From: Bin5 sp965200685
Lineage (GTDB): Bacteria > Chloroflexota > Anaerolineae > Caldilineales > Caldilineaceae
Direction: 5' to 3'
DNA length: 64,000 nt
Assembly: GCA_965200685.1 (NCBI GenBank)
Contig: OZ241379.1
Coordinates: forward strand, 2,294,001-2,358,000
Positions 1 to 7,519 of the stretch are shown piece after piece. How positions within the stretch are numbered: the first letter of the stretch is position 1; the number at the start of each line of letters is the position of its first letter. The position numbers and the translations under genes are program-made. A model generated the notes under the pieces. That model searched no databases, was not told the origin of the DNA, and saw only the letters and a list, made by a program, of their open reading frames with translations.

Positions 1-1
1 A

Positions 2-715
2 GAGCTGGCCGCTATCGGCGACCTAGCCAGACAACAGCGGATGCGGTTGACTCTACATCCGGGCTTTTTTGTACAACTAGGCCACCCAGACCCTGCTTTG
101 GTCGCCCGTTCTGGCAAGGAACTGGCCGCGGCAGCTACCTTGCTGGACGGAATGGGGCTGGACATGTCCAGTGTCATCGTCATTCATGTGGGCGGCGGTT
201 ATGGGGACGTGATCGCTACCCGAGAGCAATTTGTGCGGGCAGCCAATCTGCTGCCAGACACTGTGCGCCACCGGGTGGCTCTGGAAAACGGCGACCGGCA
301 GTTCAGCCTGCAGGATGTGCTGTGGATTCACCGGCATACAGGGGTTCCGGTGGTGATGGATACTCTCCATCACCGCTGCCACAACCCAGAGAGGATCCCC
401 ATGTTTGAGGGGCTGAAACTCGCCTTGGCCACCTGGCCCGCTGATATCCGCCCCAAAATTCATTGCAGCAGCCCGCGCACAGCCATGCGTATCCTACAGC
501 GCAACGGCAAGGCCCGGCTACAGATGCCTCTGCCGCACCAACACAGTGACTTCCTCCATCCTTTTGAAGTCATTGATCTGCTACAGGCTGCTGTTTCCGC
601 CCGGCTACGCCCTTTTGATGTGATGCTGGAGGCCAAGGCCAAGGATGTGGCCTTGCTGCGTCTGCGGGAACAACTCAGAAAATACGCACCGGGGTTGTCT
701 CTGTGTGTACAGTAA
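2..715 (+). CDS. uvsE: UV damage endonuclease UvsE (5' partial)
   Basis: UvsE/UVDE nicks DNA 5' to UV photoproducts and other distorting lesions, starting an excision repair route independent of UvrABC. The reading frame is open to the window edge, so the N-terminal part of the protein (usual length about 300 residues) lies outside; the first in-window residues already match the family. Visible family motifs, in order, are HPGFFVQL, HVGGGYGD, LENGDR, DTLHHRCHN, KIHCSS, HSDFL and a C-terminal DVMLEAKAKD helix. The His, Glu and Asp residues in these motifs are the metal ligands of the TIM-barrel active site. The ATG at 41 is internal to the domain and is not the real start. The next gene follows after 36 bp in the same direction. 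Identification is firm. Confidence 0.93.
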   Translation, partial: ELAAIGDLARQQRMRLTLHPGFFVQLGHPDPALVARSGKELAAAATLLDGMGLDMSSVIVIHVGGGYGDVIATREQFVRAANLLPDTVRHRVALENGDRQFSLQDVLWIHRHTGVPVVMDTLHHRCHNPERIPMFEGLKLALATWPADIRPKIHCSSPRTAMRILQRNGKARLQMPLPHQHSDFLHPFEVIDLLQAAVSARLRPFDVMLEAKAKDVALLRLREQLRKYAPGLSLCVQ

Positions 716-751
716 ATCGCAATGACTCGCTGCATGAGTGAGAATTGAAAG

Positions 752-1489
752 ATGAGCCAGGAGTACAGAGACCCCCACAAGCTGCGTCGTACCGTTCTGG
801 TGGCGATCATCAACAATCAAGCGGACCTGCAGCGGGCCGCCTCCGAAGGCTGGTATCGCATTCCCCAACGCCGGGCACCACGACGGGTCGGGGCCGACTA
901 TCTGGCCTTCTATCAGACCAGTGCCTTCAAAGGGGAAGCGGAGGCCCGCACGGTTAGCTACTACGCGGCCATACGCCGCTATCAACTTCTGCCCCGTACC
1001 GTCATCTTCCCCAATGAGCCGAATCATCCCCGGGCAGAGGAGTACTATTTCCGCATTGCAATCGGCCCCCTTCTACGCTTAGAGCAGCCGATTACGGCAG
1101 CTTCCTTCCGGCGTCTGACATTTATCCATACAACGCTGGAACGTCTGTTGAGTGCCCAAGAAGTGACGGAACTCAAGCTGGACGCAGATCCGTTCCAGAC
1201 TCTGTGGAATGCCCTACGGGCCAACCGGCTCAAGCCGCTCCCGAATCGGCTGGCCGGTGATTGGCCGGTGGACATTGCTCTGCAAGTACGCAGCGGCTAT
1301 CTGGGCATCCAACTAGAGGACGAAAGCACTGTGCGCGAAGGAATGTCATCCGAGCGCTGGACAATTTTACGGATTTCCAGTAGCCACATCACTTCTGATC
1401 TGCAAGGCTGTCTGCGGGAGATCGGCCGGGCCCTAGTCGATCTCGGCGGTGCTCTCAACTCCAAGCCGGGGCCGGCGTTTAGGTTGTAG
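752..1489 (+). CDS. conserved hypothetical protein (245 aa)
   Basis: I do not recognise this protein. It is soluble, with no signal peptide or membrane segment. The N-terminal third carries a distinctive basic stretch (EGWYRIPQRRAPRRVGADY) followed by a block rich in beta-strand-like sequence (YYAAIRRYQLLPRTVIFP), then a conserved-looking segment around residues 125-135 (RRLTFIHTTLERLL). The C-terminal 70 residues (ALQVRSGYLGIQLEDE, RWTILRIS) loosely recall the core of small nuclease-like folds, but I see no complete catalytic motif. The ATG at 752 follows uvsE by 36 bp, so co-transcription with the repair gene is possible. The frame is well supported by its length and composition; the function is unknown. 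Confidence 0.75.
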   Translation: MSQEYRDPHKLRRTVLVAIINNQADLQRAASEGWYRIPQRRAPRRVGADYLAFYQTSAFKGEAEARTVSYYAAIRRYQLLPRTVIFPNEPNHPRAEEYYFRIAIGPLLRLEQPITAASFRRLTFIHTTLERLLSAQEVTELKLDADPFQTLWNALRANRLKPLPNRLAGDWPVDIALQVRSGYLGIQLEDESTVREGMSSERWTILRISSSHITSDLQGCLREIGRALVDLGGALNSKPGPAFRL

Positions 1490-1531
1490 GCTGAAACGTC
1501 GGCTCAAGTGTTCGTGAGATACAATCTCCCT

Positions 1532-2500
1532 ATGCATCTGATTGTCCAAATTCCCTGTTTCAATGAAGCAAATACGCTACCGGCGGTGCTGGCAGACATT
1601 CCCCGCACCCTGGATAGTGTAGATCAGATAGAGGTGCTGGTGGTTGATGATGGCAGCAGTGACGACACCGCAGAGGTAGCCCGGCAACATGGTGCAGATT
1701 ACGTGGTGCGCCATCACCGTAATTTGGGCCTCGCGACAGCCTTCCAGACGGGGTTAGATACATGCCTGCGTTTGGGGGCAGATGTGATCGTCAACACGGA
1801 CGGCGATCATCAGTATCCGGGAGATGCCATTGACGCGCTGGTGACGATGGTGGTTGAAGGGCGGGCAGACATCGTGGTGGGAGACCGGCAGCCCCATCAG
1901 ATCGGACATTTTTCGCCGCTCAAACGTGGCCTACAACGCTGGGGTAGCAGGGTCGTCCGGCTCGCATCCGGTACGGATGTCCCCGATGCGACCAGTGGCT
2001 TTCGGGCATTCAGCCGGGAAGCCGCTCTACGGCTGATTGTCCTGACCCGCTACACCTATACCTTGGAAACCTTAATACAGGCGGGGAAAAAGGGGCTGAT
2101 CGTCGCCCATACGCCTATCCAAGTCAATGCCCCCCAACGCCAGTCCCGGCTGGTGCGTAGCAATTGGGACTTCGTCAAACGTTCCGCGGCCACGATTGTG
2201 CGACTCTATGCCCTCTATGAACCGCTATACACCTTCAGTTTGATCGCATCCCCCTTTCTGTTGGCCGGGGTTGCTCTGCTGGCTCGATTTTTATTTTTTT
2301 ACTTTCTCGCGCAATCAGGCGTCGGACGCTATATCCAGTCCATTACTATCGGAGGCACTCTCCTGACCGTCGGTTTTCTCATCTTCCTATTTGGCGTAGT
2401 CGCGGACATCAACTCCACCCAGCGGGCCTTGCTGGAAGAGATTTTGTATCGCCAACGCAAGCGGGAACTGGAAGAAGATCAGAAAAACCGGGAAGAATGA
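1532..2500 (+). CDS. GT2 family glycosyltransferase, polyprenyl-phosphate sugar transferase type, with two C-terminal TM helices
   Basis: The N-terminal GT-A domain (residues 1-210) has the GT2 hallmarks: IPCFNEANTLPAVL, VVDDGSSDDT, and NTDGDHQYPGD in place of the DXD metal site, followed by the family block PDATSGFRAFSREAALRL. Two hydrophobic helices near residues 225-290 and a basic tail complete the architecture known from DPM1/GtrB-like enzymes, which transfer a sugar from a nucleotide donor to a polyprenyl-phosphate lipid at the inner membrane face. An upstream in-frame GTG at 1508 exists, but the ATG at 1532 fits the family N-terminus exactly and a TACAAT box lies only 6 nt before it, so a leaderless message is possible. 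The gene ends convergently with the HD-domain gene. Confidence 0.9.
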   Translation: MHLIVQIPCFNEANTLPAVLADIPRTLDSVDQIEVLVVDDGSSDDTAEVARQHGADYVVRHHRNLGLATAFQTGLDTCLRLGADVIVNTDGDHQYPGDAIDALVTMVVEGRADIVVGDRQPHQIGHFSPLKRGLQRWGSRVVRLASGTDVPDATSGFRAFSREAALRLIVLTRYTYTLETLIQAGKKGLIVAHTPIQVNAPQRQSRLVRSNWDFVKRSAATIVRLYALYEPLYTFSLIASPFLLAGVALLARFLFFYFLAQSGVGRYIQSITIGGTLLTVGFLIFLFGVVADINSTQRALLEEILYRQRKRELEEDQKNREE

Positions 2501-2520
2501 GTAATGGAAGAGCCGCAGAC

Positions 2521-2541
2521 GGCTAACAGCCGCAGTTAGCC
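2521..2541. terminator. hairpin between convergent genes
   Basis: A perfect 7-bp inverted repeat (GGCTAAC ... GTTAGCC) with a 7-nt loop lies between the convergent glycosyltransferase and HD-domain genes. The right arm overlaps the stop codon of the minus-strand gene. There is no clear T-run on either side, so it may act as a bidirectional mRNA end or as a weak terminator. Confidence 0.4.
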
Positions 2542-3123
2542 ATCCTTGCCTGCTACACCCAATTCTTCAGCGACACCTTTCATCGCATCCAGGACTCTCT
2601 GCACATGCTCATCAAAGGGTTCGCCCAACTCCTCAATGAATTGGAGATTCTCTTTGCGGTTGATGGCTGCGGTGAAGCGTTTGTCCTTCCACTTTTTCTT
2701 GACAGATGTGAGTTTTACCTTACGCAGATCCCGATCTGGGCGCACGTACGCGCACGCCAGAAGCAGGCCAGTCAGTTCATCACAAGCCAGCAATGCTCGA
2801 TCTAGCCGTGTTTCACGGTCTACCCCGAGAAATGTGGCATGGGCCTCGATTGCGTGGATGAACGCCGCTGGATAGCCCTGTGTGCGGAATAGGCGCAGTT
2901 CTGTGCGGGGGTGCCCATTTTCCCGATCATCCATATCAGGAAAACGCTCGTAATCTAGGTCGTGAAGCAAGCCTGTCAGGCCCCAGAGATCCTCGTCCTC
3001 GCCATAGTAGCGGGCATAAGTTCGCATGGCTGCTTCGACCGCCAACATATGGCGACGCAGGCTTTCCGATTCGACCCATTCATGCAGCAATTGGAGTGCT
3101 TCTTCCCGGCTGGGGAGAGACAT
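2536..3123 (-). CDS. HD-domain phosphohydrolase
   Basis: A 195-aa soluble protein with an HD/HDIG-type metal-dependent phosphohydrolase core. The ligands are visible in order: H in LRRHMLAVEAAM, the HD pair in LLHDLDYERFP, then H residues in HAIEAHA and an acidic partner in LLACDELTGL. This short form resembles the widespread bacterial HD hydrolases that usually annotate only as HDIG domain proteins; the substrate is unknown. A GAGG Shine-Dalgarno stands 8 nt before the ATG. It is the last gene of a minus-strand group with the PucC-like carrier, the 99-aa protein and the possible caspase-like protein, separated from the latter by 62 bp. Confidence 0.85.
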   Translation of the reverse strand: MSLPSREEALQLLHEWVESESLRRHMLAVEAAMRTYARYYGEDEDLWGLTGLLHDLDYERFPDMDDRENGHPRTELRLFRTQGYPAAFIHAIEAHATFLGVDRETRLDRALLACDELTGLLLACAYVRPDRDLRKVKLTSVKKKWKDKRFTAAINRKENLQFIEELGEPFDEHVQRVLDAMKGVAEELGVAGKDG

Positions 3124-3185
3124 CGTTGATCCTCTCGTCTGTGTCTTTCGTCTTCTGCCGTCCCACGATCACGTCCCACTGCGCT

Positions 3186-3917
3186 TCAAAGCGACGAAAT
3201 CGTCACATCCCGTACAGCGTAGATGATCTGGTGGCTGTCGGCAATGTTGGGATGTTCGCGACCATCGGCTCGGTCCCGCCAGAAGAACCTGCCCGTCCAG
3301 CGTGCCCAACTAAAGCTGTGCCACACTGCCTCGCTGAAGGGAGAACCGTTCAGCCATTTGTATAAAAAGAGGCTGAGGCTCGGTTCCGGCAACCAGTTGA
3401 TGCCAAGGGCACCATTGACTGCCTGCGCGCCTAGGGCCAGCCAAATGGGGGCCAGGGTCGCACCGTAGCAGTTCAGGCCGTAGACCATACGCAGGTCGAG
3501 CAGAGAGTTGTCCTGTGCATAGCGGTCAAGCAGAGGCTCGAATATAGTTGCATCCACAAATTCTCGGCCCTTATAGCCTACCAGACACTGCTCCTGCCCA
3601 TGGACCAGCAGCAGTAGGTCGAGGGTATGGCTGGCACTCATCGCAACCAGAGTGCGGGCCAGGGTCTGGCCGCTGGCCTGGGCATCTTCCAGAATGGCGA
3701 TGCGGTCGTAGCAGCGGTAGGCTCCGAGGAGCCGCAACAACAGTTTTGCGTATTCTTCTGTCATCCAATCGACTGCCGCCATCACCCAGGGGGGAAGATC
3801 TAGGCCACTGATATAGCCTACATTTTCCAGAAAAACGACTAAGGCCAATGGTTTCTGACGGGGACGTTCTCTGCTGTCAGATGCTTGGACGGGCTGTTCA
3901 CGAATCGTCTGCAACAT
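3186..3917 (-). CDS. unknown protein with a possible clan CD (caspase-like) His-Cys arrangement
   Basis: A 243-aa protein without signal or membrane segment and with no family I can name with certainty. Two hydrophobic strands each end in a candidate catalytic residue: LDLLLLVHGQE (His-Gly, about residue 105) and MVYGLNCYGATLAP (Cys, about residue 150), followed by WLALGAQAVNGALG. This spacing and the Cys-x-Gly then 'large-Gly-Ala-x-x-Val' continuation are what clan CD peptidases (caspase, CHAT, C25) show after their catalytic Cys. The similarity is by eye only and the family could equally be a non-peptidase alpha/beta protein. It starts 11 bp after the 99-aa gene, so the two are surely co-expressed. 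Confidence 0.7.
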   Translation of the reverse strand: MLQTIREQPVQASDSRERPRQKPLALVVFLENVGYISGLDLPPWVMAAVDWMTEEYAKLLLRLLGAYRCYDRIAILEDAQASGQTLARTLVAMSASHTLDLLLLVHGQEQCLVGYKGREFVDATIFEPLLDRYAQDNSLLDLRMVYGLNCYGATLAPIWLALGAQAVNGALGINWLPEPSLSLFLYKWLNGSPFSEAVWHSFSWARWTGRFFWRDRADGREHPNIADSHQIIYAVRDVTISSL

Positions 3918-3928
3918 CAGCGGCCCAT

Positions 3929-4228
3929 TCAGAACTGAAAACGGCCATTGGCATCAACGATGCGGACCGTAAAGTTCTCAACGAATGGTTCTAGGCCGGC
4001 GACCAGCTCTTCCCATTCCTGGGAGCGCAAAATACGCACCGCATCTGCTTGGTTCTTGAGCAACCCACCACCGAGAATCTGAGGGGCTTCTCCCCACAGC
4101 GTGTACCAAGCATCTGTGATGTTCAGGCCTAGCTGGGCCAGCCCTGGCCCCAATGTCTGGACGACGTAACGCTGGCAGTCCTCTTCGTGTCCTTCCCGCA
4201 TATCATAACTCAGCAATACTTTGATCAT
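3929..4228 (-). CDS. small conserved hypothetical protein (99 aa)
   Basis: A short soluble protein beginning with MIKVLLSYDMREGHEED and ending with a strand-rich FTVRIVDANGRFQF. The beta-alpha-beta pattern and size are compatible with a ferredoxin-like alpha/beta-barrel domain (stress-responsive A/B barrel or NIPSNAP-like), but I see no diagnostic motif, so this is only a fold guess. A clear AAGGA Shine-Dalgarno lies 7 nt before the ATG. It is placed 33 bp after the PucC-like carrier gene and 11 bp before the possible caspase-like gene, in the middle of a four-gene minus-strand operon. Confidence 0.7.
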   Translation of the reverse strand: MIKVLLSYDMREGHEEDCQRYVVQTLGPGLAQLGLNITDAWYTLWGEAPQILGGGLLKNQADAVRILRSQEWEELVAGLEPFVENFTVRIVDANGRFQF

Positions 4229-4261
4229 ACCCCAGTCCTTAGGAGCGAGGACATCTTCATA

Positions 4262-5566
4262 TCAATCAGTGGCCAGAGAGAGGACGCTATGTAGCCGCAA
4301 TTCGGCCTGCCGGCGGAAGGTTTCCACACTGATGGAGCGGAAAAGCCAGACTGCCAGCAGCAGGCCAGCGATCTCTAGGCTGAAGACAGCGGCATAGCCC
4401 AGCAGCGGGTTGCCCATCAGCCAGAAGAACAGATCCCACAACAGGCCACTGATGATCTGGCCAATTGCCTGACCAGCAAAATTTGCTACACCCCAGGCCC
4501 CCATGTACAATCCAGCCGCCTGGGGAACGGTCATGTCCAACATAAAGCTGAGGTTGCTGACGGTCATCAGGCCGCCGCCCAACCCCAACAGGAGCACAGC
4601 CCCCAGAAACAGGCCCACGTGCCCGAGAAAACCAGTGATCATGATCAATGCAAAGGCGGCCGCAGCCACATACGCGCCCAGATTGGCACAGGGCTTTTTC
4701 CCCCAGTGCTTCACCAACGGTAGCCCGCCCAAAAGTGTTACCAATACACCTGCACCCCAAATCGACGTCAGACGGGACGTAGCCGCCACGCTCATCCCCA
4801 ATGCATGTGCGCCAAAAGGCTCCAACAACACATCCTGTGCATGGATACTGACCAGCACGAGCACTAGATATCCGAAGAAGTGACGGGCCTCCGGATTTAA
4901 TGCCAGCAGACGCCATGCCTGCACGGGATTGCTGGCACTGTGGGTGGGGAGGGCAGTTCTGGTAGACGCGCGGGGCTCAAGGCCATAGCTACCCAGCAAC
5001 ACCAAGATCACAGACACGAGCCAGACCATACCAAAGGCTGTGTAGAGTGTCTCCTGGGAAAAGGGTTCCAACAGCCGAGAAAGGCCCAAACTCGTCGCAA
5101 TCGTCGCGAGGATCATCGCAGTCCACATTACGCTGACCGTCCGACTGCGCTCCTCTTTGTCGGCCAGCTCAGTGACAAGTGACAGATAGCTGACCGACGC
5201 AGCATTGACACCCACGCCCCACAGGCTGAAGGCGACAAGCGCGCCCAAAAGACCGAGCACAAAATTATCGACCAACAGATAGGCGGTGTGAGCAGTGAAG
5301 TAACTGCCCGTGGCCGCCAACAGGCCGCCCACAAGAATCCAAGGGACACGATGATAGTTGACAACAGGATGCTGGTCCGCCCAGTTCCCCAATAGCACCT
5401 GCAGAGGAGAGAGCAGGTAGGGCAATGCTATCAGAGCGGACACCAACAGCATCGGCATCTGCAGATCCGCGATCATCACGCGATTCAGTGTACTGGTGAC
5501 CGGTACAACTGTGATCGATACCCCCACATGAACGAGGGCGAATTGGGCGAGAATACGTATATTCAT
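4262..5566 (-). CDS. MFS transporter, PucC/BCH2 family
   Basis: A 434-aa, roughly 12-helix membrane protein of the PucC branch of the major facilitator superfamily. The signature region at the start (STLNRVMIADLQMP, then ALIALPYLLSPLQVLLGNWAD and HRVPWILVGG) is that of PucC-like proteins, first known as light-harvesting assembly factors in phototrophs and also found in non-phototrophs with unknown cargo. No pigment or reaction-centre gene is nearby, so a photosynthetic role cannot be inferred here. The frame stays open 98 codons further upstream, but the family N-terminus begins at the ATG at 5566; upstream residues are polar and would overlap the divergent gene. A TATATT box sits just 6 nt before this ATG. 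First gene of the minus-strand operon running to 2536. Confidence 0.88.
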   Translation of the reverse strand: MNIRILAQFALVHVGVSITVVPVTSTLNRVMIADLQMPMLLVSALIALPYLLSPLQVLLGNWADQHPVVNYHRVPWILVGGLLAATGSYFTAHTAYLLVDNFVLGLLGALVAFSLWGVGVNAASVSYLSLVTELADKEERSRTVSVMWTAMILATIATSLGLSRLLEPFSQETLYTAFGMVWLVSVILVLLGSYGLEPRASTRTALPTHSASNPVQAWRLLALNPEARHFFGYLVLVLVSIHAQDVLLEPFGAHALGMSVAATSRLTSIWGAGVLVTLLGGLPLVKHWGKKPCANLGAYVAAAAFALIMITGFLGHVGLFLGAVLLLGLGGGLMTVSNLSFMLDMTVPQAAGLYMGAWGVANFAGQAIGQIISGLLWDLFFWLMGNPLLGYAAVFSLEIAGLLLAVWLFRSISVETFRRQAELRLHSVLSLATD

Positions 5567-5572
5567 CCCTGC

Positions 5573-5601
5573 AATATACCACAGCTCGCTTAGATTTCCA
5601 A
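5573..5601 (-). promoter_or_regulatory. candidate promoter giving a leaderless pucC-like mRNA
   Basis: TTGGAA (5601-5596), a 17-bp spacer and TATATT (5578-5573) form a reasonable sigma70-type promoter on the minus strand. The -10 box ends 6 nt before the ATG at 5566, so transcription would begin at or next to the start codon. There is no conventional leader. The assignment rests on box similarity and spacing only. Confidence 0.4.
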
Positions 5602-5735
5602 TACTGTGCTTTGGGAATTGACAATTGGCCCGTGCCAGGGGCCGGGAAACGAGCCGGCCTGCAACATGGTCGCTCAGCAGCGTACTATCTAACAGCATGA
5701 TCGTTATTTGCTTGCGCCATCCGCGCCATATGTGA

Positions 5736-5764
5736 TTGACGGACTGGTCGGTACATGATAAACT
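5736..5764 (+). promoter_or_regulatory. candidate promoter for the gene at 5841
   Basis: TTGACG, a 17-bp spacer and TAAACT with a TG dinucleotide one base before the -10 box (extended -10) lie about 75 bp before the GTG start at 5841. This is the only box pair I find on the plus strand in the 274-bp divergent spacer 5567-5840. Not verified. Confidence 0.4.
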
Positions 5765-5840
5765 CTTGCTTGGTAGTGGAAACATGATCCGCACCGTGTA
5801 GCCTGAGGCGGCGCATGGGAATTCATCAACAGGAGGAAGT

Positions 5841-6530
5841 GTGGCCGTCGCAACCGGCACATCCAGTCAGTCGATTCCTAGCGTAGATCTGGCGGGTAGC
5901 GTTCCGATCTTCGGCAAACAGCCCGGCAGCCAGTTGGTTGAAGGTGAATCTTTCGCTGATTTTAGCAGGAAACGGCTTCTCTTTGGCGAGTTTACACAGA
6001 TCGGACAGACCCATGTATACCGGGTAGCGTGTAAGGCCGGCGACCGCTTGCGGGCGCAGATGTTCGTGCCTGTCTTACCCCAAGGCGGCGCGGTGATGCC
6101 AGCCTTGGCTATTGTGGCCCAGAGCCTACCGTACAGCGCGGATGTGCAACAGGTGCCGCTTGATTTACCCCAAGGCTACAGTGCAATCGTCGCGCTGCCA
6201 CCAAGTGAGCTTTTGCACCCGGTGCAAGATGTTCTGACCCGCGTGCAGTACTACCCTGGTCCGCTCATTGATACCCGTACCCTTGTAGGAGGCCGCTGCT
6301 ATCTGGTAGTCTGGAGCCCCGACAACCACATGGGCAAATATGTGATCTCAATCGGCCATCGCTGGCCCCTACGCTGGCACTATTGGGCCCAGTTGCCCTT
6401 GTACTGGTGGCAAATTCGAGGCTGGTTCGGTCTGAGCAGAGCCGCGGCCTATTCTCTGCTGGCAGGTGGCCTGCTGGTAGCCCTGATGATTGCAGCTATT
6501 GTGCGTCGTGCCGGGGAGAGGGCTTTCTAG
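5841..6530 (+). CDS. hypothetical membrane-anchored protein
   Basis: A 229-aa protein of unknown function. Residues 20-180 look like a beta-rich extracytoplasmic or cytoplasmic domain (TQIGQTHVYRVACKAGDRLRAQMFVPVLP; TLVGGRCYLVVWSPDNHMGKYVISIG), and one strong transmembrane helix lies at about 203-222 (AAYSLLAGGLLVALMIAAIV) followed by a short basic tail, which suggests a C-terminal anchor with the tail in the cytoplasm. No cleavable signal peptide is evident, so export of the large domain is uncertain. The GTG start at 5841 is set by a strong AGGAGGA Shine-Dalgarno 3-4 nt upstream. It is divergent from the PucC-like carrier with a 274-bp shared spacer. Confidence 0.75.
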   Translation: MAVATGTSSQSIPSVDLAGSVPIFGKQPGSQLVEGESFADFSRKRLLFGEFTQIGQTHVYRVACKAGDRLRAQMFVPVLPQGGAVMPALAIVAQSLPYSADVQQVPLDLPQGYSAIVALPPSELLHPVQDVLTRVQYYPGPLIDTRTLVGGRCYLVVWSPDNHMGKYVISIGHRWPLRWHYWAQLPLYWWQIRGWFGLSRAAAYSLLAGGLLVALMIAAIVRRAGERAF

Positions 6531-6674
6531 CCTTACGAAGTGTGAAGGGGCATGCTACCCTGCAAGCGCGGTGCTCATAACCGAGCCCAAGGTAGGGCTG
6601 ACCACGGGGCGATCCTTCAGCAATAGAGCAAACGTTCTTGATTGAGACAATCGCAACGGACGAGGCTAAAGCGT

Positions 6675-7310
6675 ATGGGATTGGCAACGCTACTGGCAAG
6701 AGGCATGGGTATCGCCATCGGCACACAGGTCGGTATGCGGCTAACTCGCCGCCTCCATCCCTGTCCATATCCTTCGCAGCTAAAGGGGCTGCTCGATCAT
6801 CCGGCGCGTATGAGATATCGCGATCCGATCACCACACTGGGTCCGTTCGGTCTGGCTCCTGGCCAAACTGTACTGGATGTGGGATGTGGCACGGGCACAT
6901 TTACCGTCGAAATGGCGCGGCAGGTAGGCCGGGAAGGCCGGGTGTACGCTGTCGATATACAGGCGGCCATGCTTGATACCGCTCAAGCCAGAATCATTGA
7001 CGCTGGCCTCTCGCAGCGTGTTCATTTTCACCACAGCGGCGCGTACCGCATGCCTCTGGAGAGAGACAGTGTAGATGTTGCTGTTCTGATCGCCTCCCTC
7101 TCGGAGATGCCACACCCCCTTTTTGCCCTAGAAGAACTGCGTCGGCTGCTCAAATCGGGTGCCCGTTTGGCGATCAGTGAAGAGATGCCCCACAGCGGAT
7201 ATGTCCCGCCTCGGGTCGTGCGCGGCTGGTTGCAGGAAGTCGGCTTCCGCTACGGCGGCCAACAGGGGACGCCCTTCTGCTATAGTCTGCTGTATTTCAA
7301 TGAGGACTAG
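6675..7310 (+). CDS. class I SAM-dependent methyltransferase
   Basis: A 211-aa Rossmann-fold methyltransferase of the Methyltransf_11/UbiE-like type. Motif I is VLDVGCGTGTFTVEMARQVG, motif II acidic residue is in VYAVDIQAAML, and the post-motif region ALEELRRLLKSGARLAISE matches the family. The N-terminal 30 residues are basic with a hydrophobic patch (LATLLARGMGIAIGTQVG) and could associate with the membrane. The substrate cannot be read from sequence. The ATG at 6675 is preferred over a TTG at 6642 because a GAGG Shine-Dalgarno stands 9 nt before it. Confidence 0.88.
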   Translation: MGLATLLARGMGIAIGTQVGMRLTRRLHPCPYPSQLKGLLDHPARMRYRDPITTLGPFGLAPGQTVLDVGCGTGTFTVEMARQVGREGRVYAVDIQAAMLDTAQARIIDAGLSQRVHFHHSGAYRMPLERDSVDVAVLIASLSEMPHPLFALEELRRLLKSGARLAISEEMPHSGYVPPRVVRGWLQEVGFRYGGQQGTPFCYSLLYFNED

Positions 7311-7519
7311 CCGGTCAGTGCTGGTGACGAAAACATCTGATGTATACACACAATTGGAACAGTTCTTCCTACCAAGTGGCGGGAAATCTGTTACAATATA
7401 GCTGTGCATGTTGAATTGCCTGCCTCTATATCTACTTTGCCCACTGGCAAAGGCAAGGGGTAGAGAAGACACAATCGAATGGGCATCGTTGAGTACATCG
7501 CAACTCAAGAGGCTTTGGT

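Noticed and set aside
7311..7519. Possible promoter or RNA in the spacer before truD
   Set aside because: A TACAAT-like word at 7392-7397 has no acceptable -35 box at 16-18 bp, and no hairpin or conserved RNA is visible.
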